Below are positions 10,993 to 26,799 of a stretch of DNA of 64,000 nucleotides, piece by piece. A model generated the notes under the pieces. That model made no database searches. It saw only the letters and a program-made list of their open reading frames with translations, and was not told where the DNA came from. The DNA is from Chinchilla lanigera (lineage: Eukaryota; Chordata; Mammalia; Rodentia; Chinchillidae). Both the position numbers and the translations under genes were made by a program. The stretch's first letter is position 1, and each line of letters opens with the position of its first letter. Location of the stretch: contig NW_004955474.1 of NCBI RefSeq assembly GCF_000276665.1, positions 10,007,992-10,071,991 of the forward strand, in the 5' to 3' direction.

Positions 10993-13430
10993 GTAAGTCT
11001 GTAACCAGCCAGCGCTTCCTTTCTTCGTCTCCTGTGCGGGCAATGTAATGTTTTGCACCGACTTCAAAGAGGTGGACCTGAGAACAAATGGACCCACTGT
11101 GTCTGCCTCAACTGGACTCGACTTACAAGTTGCACGGGTTTTTTCCTCCCCGTGGAGAGGACAGGACCTGGTCTCTAGCTTGTTGGGATTTGCCAGTGGG
11201 GGAAAATGAGCTCAACGTCGTCGCAGTTAACCAGTCTTTCTTCTAGCCGTCCTCTGCCTACTCCCTCCAACCTGGGCTTCTACCCCACCTCCTCCTGTTC
11301 ACCTTCAGGCCAGAATTTAGACCCTCCTAAACTGAAGAGTTCTCAAGATTACAAGAAAATTTGATGTTCAAAGAGGACCATAGTCTCTATGTTACAGAAA
11401 AATGTGTTTAATGCCCACATCCTAATGTCCCTAGGGTCGGGGAACCCAAGTTTGGGAAGTCGTCGGCCCATGCTTGGAACTAAGTTTACAGGACTAGGTC
11501 TGAGATCCTCCCTCATGTGCATGGGCCCTTTCTTGTCTGAATTTCTAAGTAACTGGAATGATTTCCTCAACTCCTTACTTGTCATGTTATTCAGGTTGTT
11601 CTTGCTGCTGCTGTTTTCAATGACAGCAGTTACATTTCTCTTTTAATATTCCTCTTTTCCAAATACAAATTCCCTAGGATGAATGTGATCATTATGTATA
11701 TCTAAGTGGTACCAATAAAAAGAAATAAATAATATTCATCTTTTCCTCCACTCCTAGAGGACAGGAAGAACTGATGGCAGAGGCTCCTTAAGCAAATATT
11801 TGAGGCCCAACACTTTATTGCAGTTTTTCTCCAGTAGTAAATTCGGGTCCCCACAACAATCCCTGTCAGGTCTCAGCAAAGTCCAAAGGTGAAAGGCAAC
11901 ACTCAGGTGTGGGAAACTGGTGCTGCAGCAGGGACCCTCTCCCTGGGACAGCAGCTAAAAGAATTCAGCTACGGAAGGGCCACAGACGAAGAACAGGAGC
12001 AAGGATTGCCCTCTCTCCTCTAGCTTCCACGCTGAGAGCAGTCCTAACTCCAGCGGGAGCGAATTTCTGCCCCCTCCACTTGAGAGCAGTTAGAAGGCGC
12101 TGCTCTTGCTACAAAGGGAAGAAAAGCATTTTCTGGTACTGCATTTTGAAAAGTTAGAGCTTTAATAGCAACTTCATAAAAAGGACACCTTCCCCTAACG
12201 GGTCAATAAATACCAAAGGAGTCGCTGCTCCCTCAGAGCAAGGTGTCCTCTCTGTCCCCACGTAGCAGTAACCACTGTAACCGCAGTTTCTCCTGTGAGG
12301 CCCAGGCACTGCAAGTTCAGCCAGAGCGAGTAAGACCCAGGACTTTGGGGTCAGCCTGCCTTCCCCTCTGGGTTCCAGAGTCTGAGGAGGATGAGTCGAA
12401 CCAAATTAAATTGAGACGAGCCAACTTTTAAAAGGCTTAAAAAACCTGTGACTAGCCCAGCCTTGTATACCCCACTGCCTGGCAGATATAATGAGAAGCT
12501 AGTACTTCCTGCCAGTATGGAAAACATATCTGTATCTGCACCTAAAAAAAAGTACTGCGGTAACTCTAACACTGCCTTCAAGGCATTGCCTGCAGTAAGG
12601 ATTTACCCGAACGAAATTTATTAGAAGATGATCAACCTTGTTTATAAGCATTTCCTCAAAGTGGAGGCCTGCAGGATTTTAGGAATTATTCAAAGGGCTT
12701 TTGTTTCATTTCGTTTCTTGCTTATTTGTTTGTTTAAAAGCGCTAGGAATGTGCCTTTTATCCGGAATCCTTCTCTGCCCTTTTCAGGCAGCGATCGGCC
12801 CGCCGGCCTGACACTTGGTTAAGCCTCAAGACTTACAAAGATCATTTCCTAGAACACTAATTTGAGCGAAATCTGGATTCAGAGCGTGGGTTTACACGCC
12901 TAGCTCGAATGTCTAATGTATCAAATCCTCGTTAACGAAGGGCCCGCTCCGTGGCCGTGTCAGCCAAAGGTCAGCCCCGCGCAACAGGGCAAAGTGGTTC
13001 AAAAGCCCTCTGCCAGCGCCCTGTCTGCCCCTCCCCCCGAAATCCATCTTTCACATTTCAATAATAGAGCACACAGGCGCTCCAACGAGAAATGCTACGG
13101 TTGTTTTTCTTTCTTTCCTTCTTTCTTCACATTAGTGACATGTAAATGACGTGTCCTAAGGCAACTGCTACAAAATTAAGTTTATTTTTTTCCAGTGGGA
13201 AGGGAGTGGTGTTAGTGGCCAAGGTAATTGTCAAAACGTCCTCAAGAGGCACGTACATTTGAGAAGCTGTAGTGCATACAAATCTTAACTTTAAATACTA
13301 ATTTCATAGCATCCTAGTAGAAATCAGGAGTGAATTTGGTTGGAGACCTTAGTGATTAGAACCGGCTTAGGGAAAGAGGTAGTACCCCCTCCCCCTCTTC
13401 CCTTCCCGGTTTAGAGACCCACAGAACGCG
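10993..13430. other. Single-copy spacer between GC-rich blocks
   Basis: No gene recognised. Mixed composition, mostly single copy. Confidence 0.4.
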
Positions 13431-13439
13431 CTGATTTTT

Positions 13440-14660
13440 AAAAGATAGCTTTGTTGCCCGCAGGGCCAAAGAGGATCCGGGGGAGCGGGCCGGGCCCTGT
13501 TTGCTCGCACCTTGCTCTGGAGCCCCGCTACACTTCTGAATACCCTGGGATCCTCAGCGTCCAGACGCCCAGCGGCAAAGGCCGAACTGGCGTGGCTGTT
13601 CCAGATCAGCCCAACTTCACCGCGCGCGCCTCAGGCCACGCGCGCGCACGCAGTCGCCAGCCGCGTCCGCTGGGAAGGTGGCGGACGGGGGAGGGGATAA
13701 ACTCGACTTACCAGGTCTGGGGTCTAGATTTCGGGTAAGGTTGGCAGCTGAGCGAGGCCGGGCAGATAAAGTCAGTCCTGCCGGAGACAGGCCATTTGGA
13801 CAACGTTAAGGCGCAAGTGGGGAAAGGAACGCGCCTCGGAGGTTTGGGGTCCCCCTTCCCTTAGCTGGGCTTCCCTGCAGCCCGGCTGCAGCCTCCAAAG
13901 ACTAAGATCGGCTGGGCCGCAGGAGGCCCGGAAAGCCTCCGAGCAGCCATTGAGACAGAGGCACCGGGTCTCCAGGGCCCTGGCGCGTACTCCGGGACAC
14001 CGCGGGGCGGAGAAGGGGCGTCCCCACTCTCCAGCCCAGGAGAGGGTAAGCGCTTTGCAGCCGAGCTCGGATGCAGGCGGCCAAGCCGAGCAGCTGGGCA
14101 AGTCCGCCGCCTCCGGCCAGTGGCTCGCAAACCCCAACCCGCTCCCGACCCCGCCCCTCCCTTCCCTCGAGCCCTTCGCCAAATGAAAAGGGTTCTTTGG
14201 GCCTTGGCCTTTGGGGAAAGCCACGGGAACCCACGCTGGGCTGGAGCTTTCTGCTCCGAGGGAGCCTCACACAGGTCTCTCCATCATTCACGAGGAGTCT
14301 GGAGAGTGGACACCGTTTCCCCTGCCCCACGCTCAGAACACAAAAAGACCTAGATAGTGAAGGGTTTTTTTTTTGGCGGGGGGTGGCCCCTGCGACAGGG
14401 TTTCAAGGATTCTGCGTCCCTGACCACACACGGGGCACTCTGGCCTTCGAAAGCCTCGAACAGGAGAACTGGGACCCTCGTGGCCCAACCACTTCCCTCA
14501 AAGTGGCCAGGAGGAGGGGTGAGTAGCTTCTGCCAGAGGTGTGGGCCCCCGCACGCAGCTGGCCTGGGCAACGGGAGGCGAGGCAGGCACGGAGCCCCCA
14601 ACCAAACGCTCCTTTTCGGCCATCCTCGCCTTCTGGACCTGCACACAGGTTGAGCTCACT
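13440..14660. promoter_or_regulatory. CpG-rich block (candidate CpG island)
   Basis: High GC with many CpG dinucleotides, including runs such as 'cgcgcgcgcc'. Long open frames occur on both strands, but they overlap each other and match no protein I know, as expected of GC-rich sequence. Donor-like sites occur on both strands: GTAAGG at 13735 on plus, and CTG|GTAAGT with the intron from about 13712 on minus. A non-coding transcript start is possible but unproven. Confidence 0.4.
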
Positions 14661-15539
14661 GAGCGTGAGCTCCGAGCCTGGCTAGGAAAAAGAGGCCTTA
14701 TCCTGGCAGGAACATTTCCAAAACCTCTCCCTTCGTCAACTTTAAAGCTGAAGGGTTGGCAAGTGGTGGCGTCAGGTGAAACGATACTATGGCTCCTGGA
14801 TGCCGCAACTGGCACCGTTGGAGCTGGCTCTGGGGTAGAGTGCGCTGTGAACCGGGCAGTGACCCAGGCCTGTCCTGTTGGCAACAAGGGAACTCAGAGG
14901 TGTGAGCCTCGCAAAATGGTTCTACGTATTCAGTTGAAAGTAAAATCCAACGGAGATTTGGAACCCGTTGGCAACCATTTCTGCCATCCTGCGACACAGG
15001 ATTTTAACGGAAACACCCACAGCCACAAGCTCTGGTGGGAGAACAGGAGGAGCCGGGGACCCTTTGCTGCCCCTCCTTTGTGTTAGCGACTCCTTCACAC
15101 CCGTTATTTAGTCCCTGTGAAAATAGTACGCTGGCCACAAAACACCATGTAATGTACAGAACTACCAAAACATCACTGAGAGGAAAGCAGCAGTCCAACG
15201 CCTGAACTCCGGGTTTTCTCCCCAGACCCTCATTACTGGTTCGCAGCCAGGGCAGCTTCTTCCACTAAACGTGTTTGCATCTCCTAGGGCTGTTGTGAGT
15301 TTCGCAGGACTTAGTGGTAGACAAACGAGCTGAATACTATTTGGGATGGATGGAGCGAAGACGCTACAATGGCTGTTCCAGCAAACAGCTCCTCACCCGG
15401 CAGATGGGGTGCTGGGTGTCTGGGATGAAGCCACAGGGCAAGAGGACGCAGAGGAAATGAGAGAGAGACAGACTGGGTGGGATGGAAGCAGGTATCAGAC
15501 AGGATCTGAGGAAGGGCTGAGGGTGGGCTCTAGGAAAAC
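14661..15539. other. Single-copy spacer
   Basis: No gene or repeat recognised. Moderate GC sequence between two CpG-rich blocks. Confidence 0.4.
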
Positions 15540-15559
15540 CCAGGGCCGGGCTCTGGGGC

Positions 15560-16290
15560 CTGGGCTCTGTCTAGGGGCCAGAGGAGTCTTGGGGACGTCT
15601 TCTCCGAAGTGTTAGGGGTTCGAGAAAAGCCAACGGGCCATCTTTCGGCTAGGGAGCAGACAGGAGAGGGGGGGAGCCCTGGAGGGTACAAACCAGCACC
15701 CCAGCTTCCCGGATCACGAGCACCCCGCACCCCCAGGCCCACGGGGAAGGGAAAATCCCGCGGGCGCGATCGCCTCGCAGTTACGATGGCGGCGGCGGCT
15801 GGGCGGCCGCAGGTTGCTCGGGACTGCTGGCATTGTGAACTCACTTAAACCAGCGCGGTTTGAAAACAAACACGTGTAGCTTCCCCGCCGCACTATTTTG
15901 GGAGCCGGGCCAGCGACTTTCTCAGGCCGAGGCCTCGGCGTGGCCCCTGCGCACGGCGCGGGGCGGGGGCGCATCATGCATATGCATCAGCACGTGCAAC
16001 CGCGGGCCGCGGGGCGCGCATGCGCACTGCCGGGCCGGCGCGGCCCCAGCCACGGCCCTGGCTAGCGGTGGGGACTCGGAAGGGGCAGCCGGGCTGCGGG
16101 GAGGCGCGCTCTGCCCTTCGGCCCCCGGCGGCCCGGCCTTCGGCGGAGGCGCTGGAGCGCAATCGGCTCCTTCTCCGCGCCCGCCCGGGCCTGTGCTTGC
16201 GTACTTTTAAGCGGGCCTGCAGGGCACAGATTCTCTCCGCGCACGCCCCGCCTCACTCGTCCTTGTCGCCCGGTTTCTTCTTCTTTCCTT
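15560..16290. promoter_or_regulatory. CpG island with MORE, E-box, NRF1 and YY1-like motifs
   Basis: A dense CpG block. Sites read directly: a YY1-like GATGGCGGC at 15785-15793, a perfect 12-bp palindrome ATGCATATGCAT at 15976-15987 (the MORE motif bound by POU dimers), CACGTG at 15991-15996, and CGCGCATGCGCA at 16015-16026 (NRF1 consensus). This combination is typical of a CpG-island promoter. It lies about 5.5 kb beyond the ZIC1 stop codon, on the 3' side of ZIC1. No protein is recognised, so a non-coding RNA promoter or enhancer is the likely role. Confidence 0.5.
15976..15987. promoter_or_regulatory. MORE-type POU dimer palindrome
   Basis: ATGCATATGCAT is a perfect 12-bp inverted repeat identical to the published MORE consensus for POU-factor homodimers. 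Binding is inferred from the motif only. Confidence 0.5.
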
Positions 16291-19200
16291 GCAAGTTTGG
16301 ATCGCTTAGCCCGAGGGGAGGGTTTTCCCGGACAGAAGGGAAACAATGTGCAGAATTGCAACACAGTATGAGCCTCTTGCATCCGCTTCTGCCCCTGTTT
16401 CCTGTAGCTTACTGGGAGTTGTTACATAAAAGATACAGGAGGTGCAGCCACATTTTGTTTGCTCAGGTCCTACGCCTGCCTTCCAAGCGATCCTGACGAT
16501 TGTTAAAGATGAGGTGACAAACACGGACCCGCGCTCAGTGCGCGGTGGTTGCGTATGCTCCGGGTGGAAATACCACTGTGTAACTTCCACAACCTGTGCG
16601 TTGTACTGCTTGTGCTTACAGAGCGGCCCACAAGCAGAGAAATCCGATTTCTCAGCCTTGAAGAACTCACCTCTGGTGTAGCAGCAGTTGGAAACTTCAT
16701 ACTGTTGTAGCTTGTCACTCCAAAGTGGAAATCGACCTTAGGAACTGATGACAGATTCCAGCTTGCAGGGTAAAAATAGCCTCCCCCCGCCCCGCCCGCC
16801 CAGTTTGGCCTGATGTGTTTCCCAGTGCTAAGAGAGACTCTGGGGCCAACCACCCGTGCATAGATTACAGACCGTTGTTCATGCTCCGTGCACGTCACAG
16901 TTTGCGGTGAACTCTGAGAAAGAGGCTTGCATGGGACATGTTGTAAGTTCTTAACATTTTTCTTATTTCTGGCCCCAGACTAATGGTTATCATTTGAAAA
17001 AGATAGACTGCAACATGGTTATCCCATAAAAAGCTTAACATTCTATATCTAACCACTTTAACACATGTATATATTACAGATGGTTTTAAAAAACTAAGAA
17101 AGCACAATGGGTAAATCAAGGCTTACATGGCTCTACTGAGATAGAAGGAAGGAATCTCTCCACTGCCACCCTATTTTCAAGAATTTTAAAACCAAACAGA
17201 GTGGTATCAACTGTGAGCACCTTTAGGAAAAAAACACTATTTCCCGTACGATGAACATATAAGAACTACATTTGATACTGGATGGAGGTGAGAACTCTAT
17301 CTAGAAAGGAAGTGAAATTAGTATTTCAAGTTGGAAAAATGAAAGAAATGTAAATTGTGAATGTATAAAATCTGCTGTCTTCATATCTAGTCCACAGAAG
17401 ATTAAGGGAACAAGCCCATGCCTTCAGCATGAATGTGTTAGACTATAGATACTCCTCAAAACATCTTAAACTGAATCTAATCCTTACAACAAAAGACTTT
17501 CTCCAGGTCACTTCCTGGAAGGCAGTATGTTCAGGTACCAACTTCACCAACATGAACTCAACAAAGGTGTCTGGACACTGATTACACCATGACTTCAAAA
17601 AGGGAACTTGTAGAAGGTTTGGGGGTGAGTGATGTATTTAGGGGTGTGCTGCTAGTGCCAACCCTTAAAAGTTCTCAGCAAACTTCACAATCAACAAATA
17701 ATAACATCTAAATGCCAAGCCCATCAGCAAAGAAGGTTAGTGCTATTTTTATTGTCAGCTAAAGCCCAAAAAAAAAAATAAAAAGAAAAAAGAAAAAAAG
17801 ATAAGCAGATGGGGCAATTGAAAGGTTACATTTTTCTTTTGGAGGTGGTTTGCTTCTTAAAGGTTAACTTGAATGCTTGACTTTAAAAAATCAAAATCAT
17901 CAGCTGCAAATGCTTAAAGCAGTTGGGGGTAGCTTTTGAAGAAGAAAACAAAGGGTCTGAAATGTTTGAAAATTACTTAGCCCCCATATAAATGGTGCTT
18001 GTATATTTATATGCTTGCTCTATAAATGTACACACACATACCACAACTCATTTCTCTTCATTTCTCAAATATGATTATTGCTTGTACTCAGGCATTTTTT
18101 GTTGACACAAAATACCATTTTAATAATTCGTTAGGTGTTCTAATCATTTGATAGTATCCAGAATACACTGTAGTCACAATGTCAACCAGTATGGAGCTCT
18201 GCCTAAATCAAAATCCACAGCTACACACATATAACAGCCATATGCAGCATGTTCTCCTCTTGCTAAATAGAGTCTAACAATATATTTTGCTGTTCACATT
18301 CATGTATTTCAAAACCTAATAGCCCATGAAGAAAAGTATGAAGAATACATCTGAAGAAGCAGACATTAAAGGTACCAGCAAAATGATAGACTACATTTAA
18401 GTTTGAAGCATTATTTTAGGTGACTTACATCATTAATGACTTTTTCTTTGTGGTGGATGTTGAAAAGAGAATTCAGGAAAGGGTTTGGCATAAATGTTGG
18501 CTTCTACTTAAAAAGTTCTTTTGGTGTAAGATTATTCATGTACACATACACAGAGGACTTCTCAAATTACTTGACCTTCAAATAAAGATTTGAAAAATGA
18601 AGTAGCATTAAAATAAACATTTCCCCCCCAAAATATCTTTAAAATATTCTACATAAACCATACACCATACATAGTGTGATATTTAATTATTACACCATGA
18701 TATCAATGTAAAAGAAGCATTAGGTATGTAACAAACAATGAGACATTTATATTTTCAAATTTGAAGCAAAGTGTATTTAGGAATGGTCACAGCAAAAATA
18801 AATTCATTATTTTCTACCTTCTTTGAGGCACTGCAAATATTACACATGTACTGTTATGATGATCGTTATCATTCTTTTATCAAGTTCCCAGACAACCGTA
18901 TCTCTAATGAAAAGGGGAAAGATTATTAATTGAGCAGTTTTCCTTCAAATGGAGATGAGCTATCTTTAGCCCTCTAGTCTTAACTACTGGGCTCAGTGTC
19001 TGGACTAACTTCGAATAGTACCCTGTTAATCCATTTCTAAACTCAAAAGCTGTATGGGGCCAGCTTTTGGCCTCAAAATTTTGGGGAGCTACCAGCAACT
19101 CCTGCTTCGGCATTCAACTGTCTTAAATCTCACCAAGTTTTGCAAGGTGGCGCTCTTTTCATAAAAGACCAATATTACAGCAATAACGATAATAAGTTTT

Positions 19201-20039
19201 CTAAGTTGAGCACTATCCTCAGTTTTTTATGGGCTACCAGAAATACAGCAAAACCCTTCCTCATCAAGTAACATTTTGTGGACTAAGAGTAACAAATACA
19301 AATAGCCAGAGATGAAAGGAACAAGTCAATAAGTATTTTTAAAGGTAATGCAACATTTTTATTTTGTAACTAGTCAATGGCATAATCTGAAAAATTAATA
19401 TCACTTTAAAACAGATGGGAGGCTCTTAAGGGGTTCTCATCCTTTGCCCTATGACTTCCTAAACACACACTGTATACTACAAGTATCAGATTCTTGCTCC
19501 TCCTCGCCTACAGTGAGGTCAGTTTGTGCTTTTAACACATCCACTCCCTTGCAGCCATAGCCAAGGGCCTGATTTGTGATCTCCAGCTACGTTGTCTGCC
19601 TAATGGGGCGATCATGCAAGCTACAACCAGAGACAAAGAAGCCTGCGTTCCTACCAGCGAAGCTAACTTCATGGAAGCAGCATAGCTTGCAAATCTATCA
19701 AACTAAACTGCAAGAAAGACAATCTGATTTAGAGAAAAGGCGTTCTGCTACAGTCATTAAGCACAAGTAATTTAGATTTTTTATATTGTCTCCTCATTTA
19801 CAAATTTACTGTATCAACGCCAGCCAATGGAACGAATTTCTTAAGTAAATGAGAAATAAATAAAAGAGATAGAAAGATAATCAAATTACATAAAATAATT
19901 CTCTTCTCTAGATGTATTTTTGCAAGAACTAATAACAGTAGCAAAATTATAGGAATAATAACATATCATAGGAAGTAATTAATTTAAATTAGCATCATGT
20001 TTGAAAAAACATAAGTGAAACGTTTTATGGACATTTACT
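16291..20039. other. Gene-free region 3' of ZIC1
   Basis: GC content falls from the CpG island to AT-rich sequence. An A-rich run lies at 17767-17802. No exon, RNA gene or nameable repeat was recognised. Some single-copy parts may be conserved regulatory DNA, but nothing in the sequence decides it. Confidence 0.4.
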
Positions 20040-20079
20040 TTTATACAAAAAAAAAAAAGGAAGGCCTGGAATAGTATGC

Positions 20080-20580
20080 ATCGACATCCTGAAAATTAGT
20101 TATGGCCATAAATGGTTTAATTGAAGACAGCAATTTAAAATATGACATTGTAAATCTGCAAACTGGTTTCAGACCCAGGAATTGAATTTGGGGGACAGCA
20201 GAGCCCATGGCTGTAAGTTCATTTGCAATGTTGCAGAGCAAGCCCCCGAGCTTCCCACAACTCGCCTGCATTAATATTGATGTCGTCTGTGCAATCTATT
20301 TCTGTTATTTTTATGGTTGTTATTCTACGTCTGCAAAGGTCATTTAAATTATACTGCGGCCGAAAATTTGTTTCATAAATTTTGATATAAATACTAATTA
20401 CACCCTCTCGGAGAACCAGCAGGGTAGCGTTCATTTGTCATGTTTATATGACCTACAGTGACAGAAAGGGAAGGCAAGAGAGACTGGAGCGCTTCTCTAA
20501 AGAACCCTAAGACTGGCAGAAGAGGCAGCAGGTTGCTGAGTGGTGAGGGAGTGTGAAGAAGAAATTCCTGCCACAATCAC
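20080..20580. promoter_or_regulatory. Candidate conserved block just beyond ZIC1
   Basis: Repeat-free sequence with many developmental-factor words (for example 'gcattaatattgatgtcg', 'aatactaattacacc'). It directly follows the likely ZIC1 polyadenylation site. It could be a downstream enhancer, or part of a longer ZIC1 3' untranslated region if a more distal poly(A) site is used. Confidence 0.3.
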
Positions 20581-21719
20581 TGAGATTTAAGAATCTTTAA
20601 TAATGTACGAAAGGTTACCAAACAGTTCTGGAAACTAAAGTGTACATACGAGTCTTTCTAACCATAAATATTGAATAGCTGTAACATGGATAAACCGGCC
20701 CTTTACATGCGGATAAATATGGAAACTAGGAATTATATACATATGTGGTTGTATCTTTTGCCAAAAGCAACGGACAGTTATAGTTTATATCTTTTTAATA
20801 TCACTTTACATAAACAAATGGAACAGTTTGACACGCAGATCCAGGCTATACGAATTCTTGACAGGACGTGAAACATTTTACTGCACTAAAGTACTTAGAC
20901 TTTGGGACGAAATGTTTTGCACTTTATACAAAAAAAGCACATTAATACCAATAATATTCTGTTAGGTCGACGTGGAGACTGTAATCGTACAAAGTAATTC
21001 ACATTTTGGTACACATTTACTAGAACATTCTTGCCATTCAGTACAAACAGTTGGCTTTCGGCCGCCCACCCCTCCCNNNNNNNNNNNNNNNNNNNNNNNN
21101 NNNNNNNNNNNNNNNNNNNNNNNNNNNNNNNNNNNNNNNNNNNNNNNNNNNNNNNNNNNNNNNNNNNNNNNNNNNNCCCCTCCCCCTCCCCAATGCAAAG
21201 ACCATAACGCCACGATCCCACCCACCCGCTCCAACCGAGATAGAACTATTTACAGAATCCAACAGAACAGTTATAAGCTAATAATTCTGTATTTACAAGA
21301 AAGCAAAAAAAGAAAAACAAAAAAAAAAGCCGAGTCCCCAGAAAGCCTGTTCCAATCTAACAAGAAATTGGCCCTGGGGGTTGGCGGCATTTGGTCAGGC
21401 GGCCTCTTGCTCCTCGACCTCCCTCCCACACCTCGGCTGCCAAGCTTTCTCCAAAAAAAAAAAAAAAAAAGAAGAAGAAGAAGAAAAATAATAATAAAAG
21501 AAAGAAAGGAAAGAGGAAAAAAAGTGAAACATTTTAAGAAGGTTTGCGGCTTCCTCTCTTACTCGGTCCTGGGTCTATTGGCAGATTAAAAACAAAACGG
21601 GATTGCGGGGTCTGTGTGTTGGGGGGTGTTGCTCTGATTCGCAGGGTTCTTTCAGTAACGCGTCTACGCGTGTGCTCAGTCTCTTAAATAGTGTTTTGTT
21701 CGGTGTTTGGTTTCTGATT
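20580..21719 (-). other. ZIC1: ZIC1 3' untranslated region (probable extent)
   Basis: AT-rich sequence following the ZIC1 stop codon on the minus strand. Two ATTAAA polyadenylation signals are visible on the minus strand, at 20799-20794 and 20601-20596. The second is followed by a TG-rich stretch (GTGATTGTGG region, about 20580-20570), so I place the end near 20580. A 100-base N gap (21077-21176) interrupts it. The end point is inferred; transcript 3' ends would settle it. Confidence 0.5.
21077..21176. other. Assembly gap (100 N)
   Basis: A run of exactly 100 N, a usual placeholder for a gap of unknown size. It is flanked by C-rich sequence and lies in the presumed ZIC1 3' untranslated region, so no coding sequence is affected. 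Confidence 0.99.
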
Positions 21720-25799
<4,080 letters not shown>

Positions 25800-25800
<1 letters not shown>

Positions 25801-26060
25801 TCATTCCTGCAGATAAATGAATTGAAAGGACGACACCGTCCCCCCCTTGATGAATGGGAGCAGGGGGAGGCGTCACGTGCTGCCGACGCGGGCGCTGATT
25901 GGTGCGCCCCCGCTCCCCCCGCCCGCAGTCACCGCGCCAACGGAGGGCGCGCCGAGGCGCCGCGCGCAGCTCATTGGCCCGCCCGCCTCATCAATCCCAG
26001 GTATTGTAAAGCGCTTGACATCCCCTTTTGACAAACAGAGCTGCCAGGAGTAGCAACTTT
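25800..26060 (-). promoter_or_regulatory. ZIC1: ZIC1 promoter, CpG-rich with two CCAAT boxes
   Basis: GC-rich block with ATTGG at about 25908-25912 and 25974-25978, which are CCAAT boxes on the ZIC1 (minus) strand. A CACGTG E-box lies at about 25876-25881. No clear TATA box is seen, as expected of a CpG-island developmental promoter. It is also close enough to serve a divergent ZIC4 start, but no ZIC4 first exon was identified. Confidence 0.55.
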
Positions 26061-26187
26061 TTTTTAAGCCAAATTTTTTTGCCCTCTTCTCACGGAATTT
26101 TTTTTAGCCATGATTGCTTTTCCTTCTCATAGTCATCTCTCTTTCTGCCTCTGCCTCTTCCTCTCCCTCTTCCTCTCCGTCTCCCCC

Positions 26188-26189
<2 letters not shown>

Positions 26190-26236
<47 letters not shown>
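26190..26236. repeat. (CT)n microsatellite
   Basis: An uninterrupted CT dinucleotide run in the ZIC1/ZIC4 intergenic region. It reads as GA on the minus strand. Confidence 0.95.
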
Positions 26237-26238
<2 letters not shown>

Positions 26239-26704
26239 TTTCTCTCCCCCTCCCACTGCTGAGCGATTAGAGGGGTAGAGAGACTTCGGGCATCTTTGAG
26301 AGCTGGAGGCGTGGACCGAGCTGGTAAACACAGCAAAGACACTTCCAAAATGTCCCGATTCAGCAACTTTCTTTTCTTTCTTTTTCCCTTTTCCTCCCTT
26401 CAAGGGCAGCAAAGGGGGCTTTTGTTATTTGCTTCTTTTGAAGTTTGGTTTCTTCTTGCCTGGTCCCTCTCCTGTTTATAATTTAAGAACTCGGGAACGC
26501 TAGGAAACTCCACTCTCTTTACTAGAAATATGATCTCTTAGTGTTACCGGTACCCTCAATTTTTCTCACTTTTATCATATCAGTCAGGCTTCTGCAGGCT
26601 CCCCTCCACCACCACCTCAGCGCCCCCCCCCCAGACACAGGTGGGCTAGAGAGCTCTTAACTCTGGGTTATTGTGGTTTGTTGTTGTTTTTTAATGGGAA
26701 ACTG

Positions 26705-26707
<3 letters not shown>

Positions 26708-26751
<44 letters not shown>
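26708..26751. repeat. (CT)n microsatellite
   Basis: Second CT run, followed by CTC-rich sequence to about 26785. GAGA-type repeats close to developmental promoters are common. No function is shown here. Confidence 0.95.
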
Positions 26752-26755
<4 letters not shown>

Positions 26756-26799
26756 TCGTCTCCCCTCCTCCTCCTCCTCCTCCCCTTCCCTTGGCTGCC

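Noticed and set aside
13440..14887. Overlapping open frames of up to 151 codons on both strands
   Set aside because: Several frames overlap on both strands in CpG-rich DNA, none has a recognisable domain, and this is expected by chance at such GC content.
20895..21589. Open frames across the 21.1 kb gap
   Set aside because: They exist only because N codons are not stops; the region is probable ZIC1 3' untranslated sequence.
26104..26412. Arg/Glu-repeat open frame on the minus strand
   Set aside because: Produced by the GA/CT microsatellite; low complexity.
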